Assembly: GCA_031376425.1 (NCBI GenBank)
Contig: JANMDR010000208.1
Coordinates: 1-9,416, forward strand
Direction: 5' to 3'
DNA: 9,416 bases
Source: JANMDR01 sp031376425
GTDB taxonomy: Bacteria > Pseudomonadota > Gammaproteobacteria > Burkholderiales > Usitatibacteraceae
Shown: positions 6,052 through 9,416 of the stretch, one piece after another
How the letters are laid out: each line of letters opens with the position of its first letter
Position numbering within the stretch: the stretch's first letter is position 1
Program-made: the position numbers and the translations under genes
The notes under the pieces: generated by a model
What the model saw: the letters and a program-made list of their open reading frames with translations, nothing else
Database searches by the model: none
Told to the model about the DNA's origin: nothing

Positions 6052-6888
6052 ATGAATATCAATCTAAAACTACTCACCATCGCTTTGCTGACTATCGGCG
6101 TCAGCACGCCGTTGTTAGCCCAACAAACGGGCAATCCAATAACCCGCCCTGGCACGCCGGTATTGGTGAAGCCAAGCAAACCGGGAAAGTTAGACGGCTT
6201 CCTAGCTGTACCCGCCGAAGTTGATGCTGGTCAGCCGCTCACGTTTAAATTTGGCGGCACCGGACATTGCAAAATTAGCGTTAATACCGGTAACGCGCTA
6301 GTTACAGAGTTTGAAGGCGAACTACCATTTAATGCGCCTTACATTTACACCACTGCTTCGATGAGCTCATTCGAATCCTTCAAGGTGTACACAGCCAACG
6401 CAACACCGCAAGACACTTGCAAGCTTAGCGGTGCACCAAAATTCATGGATGTACGCGTCAATAACCCAACACCGCAAGGTCTCGCAACACCACCATCCAC
6501 AGCCATTTTCACGGTAGATTCAAACTCCGCACTCACCGTAAAAGGTGGTAAACCGTACGCTCCAGCAGTTCCCGCAACCATTAAATCAATTGTACTGACT
6601 ACCACCACCGCCACCGGTACACCCAAGGTAGCAAACACGATTGCGATTGGCGCACCCATGACGCTAACCGTCAACGGCACAGGCGTTTGCAAATACAGCT
6701 TGGATATCGTAAAACTTGAAAATCTGGGTGCGCCGCAGCCCCACTTAATGCGTTCGAGCAGCCTGCAAACACCGTTCCCGATCACTGAAACTATTTGGGC
6801 GACCACGCCTGCAGGCACCTACACATTTACGGTAGCGGGAAAAGATGGCTGTACCGGCACGGGCGACGTTACTGTCACCGCGAAATAA
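6052..6888 (+). CDS. Exported protein with two paired-cysteine Ig-like modules
   Basis: The start at 6052 is chosen because AAGGAA lies 6 bases upstream and a signal peptide begins there (MNINLKLLTI, cleaved near LLA-Q, residue 23). The frame is open upstream to 5947, but that part is not signal-like. The product is 278 residues. After a Pro-rich start (residues 27-45), module 1 (about 47-137) has FKFGGTGHCKISV with Cys73 and Cys123. Module 2 (about 176-278) has LTVNGTGVCKYSL with Cys213, then AGTYTFTVAGKDGC with Cys267. The repeated G-T-G-x-C-K-x-S motif shows that the two modules are duplicates. The protein at 2308 and the partial one at 9416-9071 share the same layout. Intact cysteine pairs imply disulfides and an extracytoplasmic location. 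No terminator is visible before the globin gene 69 bases downstream. The function is unknown. Confidence 0.85.
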   Translation: MNINLKLLTIALLTIGVSTPLLAQQTGNPITRPGTPVLVKPSKPGKLDGFLAVPAEVDAGQPLTFKFGGTGHCKISVNTGNALVTEFEGELPFNAPYIYTTASMSSFESFKVYTANATPQDTCKLSGAPKFMDVRVNNPTPQGLATPPSTAIFTVDSNSALTVKGGKPYAPAVPATIKSIVLTTTTATGTPKVANTIAIGAPMTLTVNGTGVCKYSLDIVKLENLGAPQPHLMRSSSLQTPFPITETIWATTPAGTYTFTVAGKDGCTGTGDVTVTAK

Positions 6889-6957
6889 CAAATCGCCACA
6901 TACCCCTACGACATCAGTAAAAATCATCTAACTTTTAGAACACATCGGACACCGCAA

Positions 6958-7371
6958 ATGGACCAACTCACTATCAACCTTGTGCAGCAATCATGGGGGC
7001 AAGTCACCCCTATTTCTGAGCACGCCGGGAAACTTTTTTACCAGAACTTATTTACCGCCGATCCGAGCTTGAGGCCATTATTTAAAGGCAACACGGACGA
7101 GCAAGCAGCAAAATTAGTATTTATGATTGGCGCTGCGGTAGGCAAACTAAATGACCTGCCGTCGTTAGTGCCTATCCTAGAGCACTTAGGTAAACGCCAT
7201 GGCACCTACGGTGTCGTGCCAGCACACTACCAAACCGTTGGCACCGCACTCCTGCAAACACTAGCGCAAGGCTTAGGCGACGCCTTCACACCGGCTATCA
7301 GCGCTGCATGGGCGAAGGTGTATGCTGTAATCGCCACAACGATGATGTCAGCCTCAGAAAACGGCCAATAA
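6958..7371 (+). CDS. Single-domain bacterial haemoglobin (globin)
   Basis: The 137-residue product aligns from end to end with single-domain bacterial globins of the Vitreoscilla haemoglobin type (about 146 residues). Expected haem-pocket residues are visible: Tyr28 in LFYQNLF (position B10), Phe42 in RPLF (CD1), a likely distal Gln49, and the proximal His81 in GKRHGTYGV, followed by AHYQTVG. There is no flavin or NAD domain, so it is not a flavohaemoglobin. It would bind oxygen or nitric oxide in the cytoplasm. The family is linked to oxygen delivery and NO detoxification, but which applies here cannot be told. The ribosome binding site is weak and no FNR-type inverted repeat is obvious upstream. 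It may be cotranscribed with the gene at 6052 and the one at 7402. Confidence 0.92.
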   Translation: MDQLTINLVQQSWGQVTPISEHAGKLFYQNLFTADPSLRPLFKGNTDEQAAKLVFMIGAAVGKLNDLPSLVPILEHLGKRHGTYGVVPAHYQTVGTALLQTLAQGLGDAFTPAISAAWAKVYAVIATTMMSASENGQ

Positions 7372-7401
7372 GCGTTAACCTAGAAACAGGGACTCGCGGT
7401 G

Positions 7402-8406
7402 ATGTCACCGTATGCCTCCAAAGCACTAAGGACGATGATGCGACAAGCTCTGTATTTATTTTGCTTCTTCTCAATGGCCGCAAGCACTTTAATACGCATT
7501 GTTGCAGCACTTAGCCCCTTTGATGGGCGCAATGTCCATTGGTTGATGGCACTTGCCGATCCTTTTCCACCGCTGCAAAACCCCTATTTGCGTAATTTGC
7601 TTGGCGCTATTTTCCTGCTCATTGTGCTGTACTTTTTACTCAAGCGCACGCTGGCTTTTATACGGGCGGGTGCACTTAACGTGCCCACCGCATTCACGCA
7701 GCTACCGTTTGGTTTAGCCGCATTGGGCTTGGTGCTCATTGCTATCGTCACGCTGATCACCAGTGTGCCGCATAACATAACATGGGTCGCACTAATATCG
7801 GTATGGCTTGTACGAACCGCAATACTTTTAATTCCTGCCGCATTTTTGTTTACGGAAATTCGAAGTTTGCTGGAAGGCCTGAATCGAACAGCCATTGGCG
7901 GCGAGCGTAAGAATTCCGCCAATACATCATCTAGCAAAAAGCCAGCCACAGCACCACACAATACCCGCAAATTTAAGCCAATTAAAAATCGCAATACACC
8001 CACAAGGGCGCCACTTTGGAGTTGGATTATTTACGGCTTACTTTGGCCGTGCATTACCATTTGGATTATTCAATTTTTCGGCAAAGTTGCGTTGTATGAT
8101 CCTGCGCGTACAACCCATGATTACCTTGTAGGTTTGGCGATGGCCGGCGTACCCGCAGCGCTTGTGGTCGGCCTGCTGAGGCTTTTTCTCGATCCTATCT
8201 TTACAGGGCTTGCGCAAAACCGCTCAAAGGTGGATATGGCCGAGGAGTTGCTAGATTCAGTAGCGCTCGTAGGCACCGGCGTTGCTGCTGAAGGCTTGGC
8301 AACCGCAGCGGTTAATAACGCAAGTAGCAACGACGCACCAGCCGCCGATAATTTTACCGGCGGCGGTGGCGACTTTAACGGTGGTGGCGCAAGCGGTAAA
8401 TTTTGA
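7402..8406 (+). CDS. Six-helix membrane protein with glycine-rich C-terminal tail
   Basis: The start at 7402 has AGGGA 9 bases upstream. GTG at 7399 and ATG at 7438 (behind AAGGA) are alternatives. The 334-residue product has six probable membrane helices: about 17-38, 64-82, 101-121, 127-150, 206-227 and 241-262. A basic, low-complexity loop lies at about 162-204 (NSANTSSSKKPATAP). After a hydrophilic region it ends with DNFTGGGGDFNGGGASGKF. This is the tail seen at the end of TPM-domain (YgcG-like) and DUF2207-type membrane proteins, usually GGGGxFGGGGASGxW. Here F replaces the terminal aromatic W, and no TPM domain is present. The gene begins 30 bases after the globin stop, suggesting an operon. 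The function is unknown. The tail resemblance is from memory. Confidence 0.8.
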   Translation: MSPYASKALRTMMRQALYLFCFFSMAASTLIRIVAALSPFDGRNVHWLMALADPFPPLQNPYLRNLLGAIFLLIVLYFLLKRTLAFIRAGALNVPTAFTQLPFGLAALGLVLIAIVTLITSVPHNITWVALISVWLVRTAILLIPAAFLFTEIRSLLEGLNRTAIGGERKNSANTSSSKKPATAPHNTRKFKPIKNRNTPTRAPLWSWIIYGLLWPCITIWIIQFFGKVALYDPARTTHDYLVGLAMAGVPAALVVGLLRLFLDPIFTGLAQNRSKVDMAEELLDSVALVGTGVAAEGLATAAVNNASSNDAPAADNFTGGGGDFNGGGASGKF

Positions 8407-8449
8407 ACTTATGCATGCGCGTGGATGAAAAGTTAATGCCTTATTTCGC

Positions 8450-8935
8450 TTATTCGTAAGAGCAGCCCACCAGTGTTTGTTGGTTTTTAGTACCCGCATC
8501 CGCATATAGTAGGATCGTTTTTTTGTTCCCCATAACAAATGTGCACGACTTCGTGTACTCGTCAATATTGCACTGCTGATGAATCGGCTTCATACCGTGC
8601 TTGGCAAGTGCACCGCGAACAGCCTCAAACTTAGCATCAACAAGAACTGCAAAACCCAACCCTTGTCCCATCGTATTTGGATACACGCGGCTAACTTTTT
8701 TTGCCAACACAGTCATGCTTCCTATTGGCTTGTACGTTCCATCTTCATCGTCTATTCGATAGCTGGCTTTTAACTGCTTATTAAAGGGCTCAGCCAGCGT
8801 TGGATTATCCTTCCAGTCTAGCCATGAAGTCTGGCACGTCATTAATTTTAAAGCGATAGTATCTTCAGCCGCATGCGCAAACGTACTCAATGACATCGCC
8901 AGCGAAACTACAAATAGGATTGGTACAATTTTCAT
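8450..8935 (-). CDS. Small exported four-cysteine protein of unknown function
   Basis: The product is 161 residues from the ATG at 8935. The longer frame begins with TTG at 8956 and only adds residues before an already complete signal peptide. Residues 1-22 (MKIVPILFVV to AHA) are a signal peptide. The mature protein contains four cysteines: MTCQTS (Cys34), QQCNIDEYTKSC (two) and VGCSYE at the extreme C-terminus. Four cysteines could form two disulfides in the periplasm. The motif YRIDDEDGTYKPIG and the segment FEAVRGALAKHGMKP suggest a small alpha/beta fold, but I do not recognise a family. The gene converges on the membrane protein gene, with a 43-base gap and no clear terminator. The ribosome binding site is weak. 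Confidence 0.75.
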   Translation of the reverse strand: MKIVPILFVVSLAMSLSTFAHAAEDTIALKLMTCQTSWLDWKDNPTLAEPFNKQLKASYRIDDEDGTYKPIGSMTVLAKKVSRVYPNTMGQGLGFAVLVDAKFEAVRGALAKHGMKPIHQQCNIDEYTKSCTFVMGNKKTILLYADAGTKNQQTLVGCSYE

Positions 8936-9022
8936 ATTGATCTTTATATACTGCAATTCAACTTACTAATAAATCTGTAGGCAGCCTATTTAAGGCCATT
9001 CACAGCCTGAATACATGTAATA

Positions 9023-9048
9023 AAAAAGCCATCCTTCGATGGCTTTTT
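9023..9048 (-). terminator. Perfect 11-bp bidirectional hairpin terminator
   Basis: The arms 9023-9033 and 9038-9048 (AAAAAGCCATC and its complement) flank the loop CTTC. The A-run continues to 9022, giving a U-tract on the minus strand. It lies 22 bases behind the stop of the rightmost minus-strand gene and so separates it from the gene at 8935. Confidence 0.9.
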
Positions 9049-9070
9049 ACTAAAACACTAGTGCGATACC

Positions 9071-9416
9071 CTAGCTTGCCACCTTTGGCGCAACCGTTAC
9101 GGTAGTGATGTAACCAGGGATTTTTGCAGAATTTTCAAGGCCGCAGGTTGCGTAATTGCCACCCGGTACGATGCGCACTTGGTAGGTGCCAACTTCAGTA
9201 GGAGTGAAAGTTGTCTTCCGAGGAAAAGCGGTATTCTGGTCGTACATTGGCAACTTAAAATGGTTGTATGAAATAGCGTAGCCATATACTTTCGGATCTA
9301 CAAGTTTATCAAGATAGAAACCGCTAACGCAGTTAGCCAATGATGTACCTGCTCCCGTACCATTGGCCGTAACCAAAAACGAGCCACCCAAATATACACT
9401 CTGCGGCGTTACCACT
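9071..9416 (-). CDS. Exported-type protein with paired-cysteine Ig-like module, C-terminal part (partial)
   Basis: The frame is open from the right edge to TAG at 9071-9073. The visible 114 residues are the C-terminal end and the true start lies outside the window. They form one module like those in the genes at 2308 and 6052: SFLVTANGTGAG then NC (Cys29 of the visible part), AFPRKTTFTP, VGTYQVRIVPGG and a second cysteine (Cys91, ATCG), ending with an ITTVTV strand. The order G-x-G...C, FP, G-x-Y, C matches the other members, so this is a third paralogue, on the opposite strand. A signal peptide cannot be seen. A terminator follows directly. Confidence 0.8.
   Translation of the reverse strand, partial: VVTPQSVYLGGSFLVTANGTGAGTSLANCVSGFYLDKLVDPKVYGYAISYNHFKLPMYDQNTAFPRKTTFTPTEVGTYQVRIVPGGNYATCGLENSAKIPGYITTVTVAPKVAS

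Noticed and set aside
6345..6818. 157-codon minus-strand frame
   Set aside because: Antisense to the well-supported gene at 6052; no ribosome binding site and no domain.
1..9416. CRISPR arrays, insertion-sequence ends, integrase, toxin-antitoxin or defence genes
   Set aside because: None seen: no regularly spaced direct repeats, no transposase-sized gene, and no recognisable motifs.

Overview
The window looks like chromosomal DNA from a Gram-negative proteobacterium of intermediate G+C. Most of the encoded proteins carry Sec signal peptides or a lipoprotein-like leader. The 3' part of a tRNA-Asn gene (acceptor strand TCGGGGA) resembles betaproteobacterial tRNA-Asn more than the E. coli type. 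That lineage call comes from memory and is tentative.

Layout. At 1-300 a minus-strand gene runs off the left edge and encodes a stress-type protein with a glycine-zipper segment. At 576-669 a strong hairpin terminator sits directly behind a tRNA-Asn fragment that lacks its 5' end. This is what a tRNA gene looks like after a site-specific element has integrated into it, with the element lying to the right. At 883-1205 there is a small exported protein gene broken by a one-base frameshift. A minus-strand putative lipoprotein gene (2038-1463) converges on it. From 2308 to 6888 three plus-strand genes encode exported proteins: a protein with three Ig-like, cysteine-paired domains (frameshifted), a 672-residue right-handed parallel beta-helix protein, and a second protein with two domains of the same cysteine-paired kind. 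Perfect hairpin terminators follow the first two, so these are separate transcription units. Next come a single-domain bacterial haemoglobin (6958-7371) and a six-helix membrane protein with a glycine-rich C-terminal tail (7402-8406). These two may be read together with the gene at 6052. On the right, minus-strand genes encode a small exported protein (8935-8450) and the C-terminal part of another paired-cysteine domain protein (9416-9071, partial).

The main unexplained signal is regulatory. The three consecutive exported-protein genes at 2308, 3849 and 6052 are each preceded by TGAAC-N16-GCGACTTA with exactly the same spacing. The geometry resembles an ECF-sigma-factor promoter and suggests coordinated expression. 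The 7-mer CGACTTA also occurs in two other intergenic regions and I found it in no coding region. With the recurring two-cysteine Ig-like module in at least three genes, this points to a co-regulated set of surface or periplasmic proteins of unknown role. No known secretion, defence or catabolic system is recognisable, and two of the genes carry apparent frameshifts that may be real decay or sequence error.
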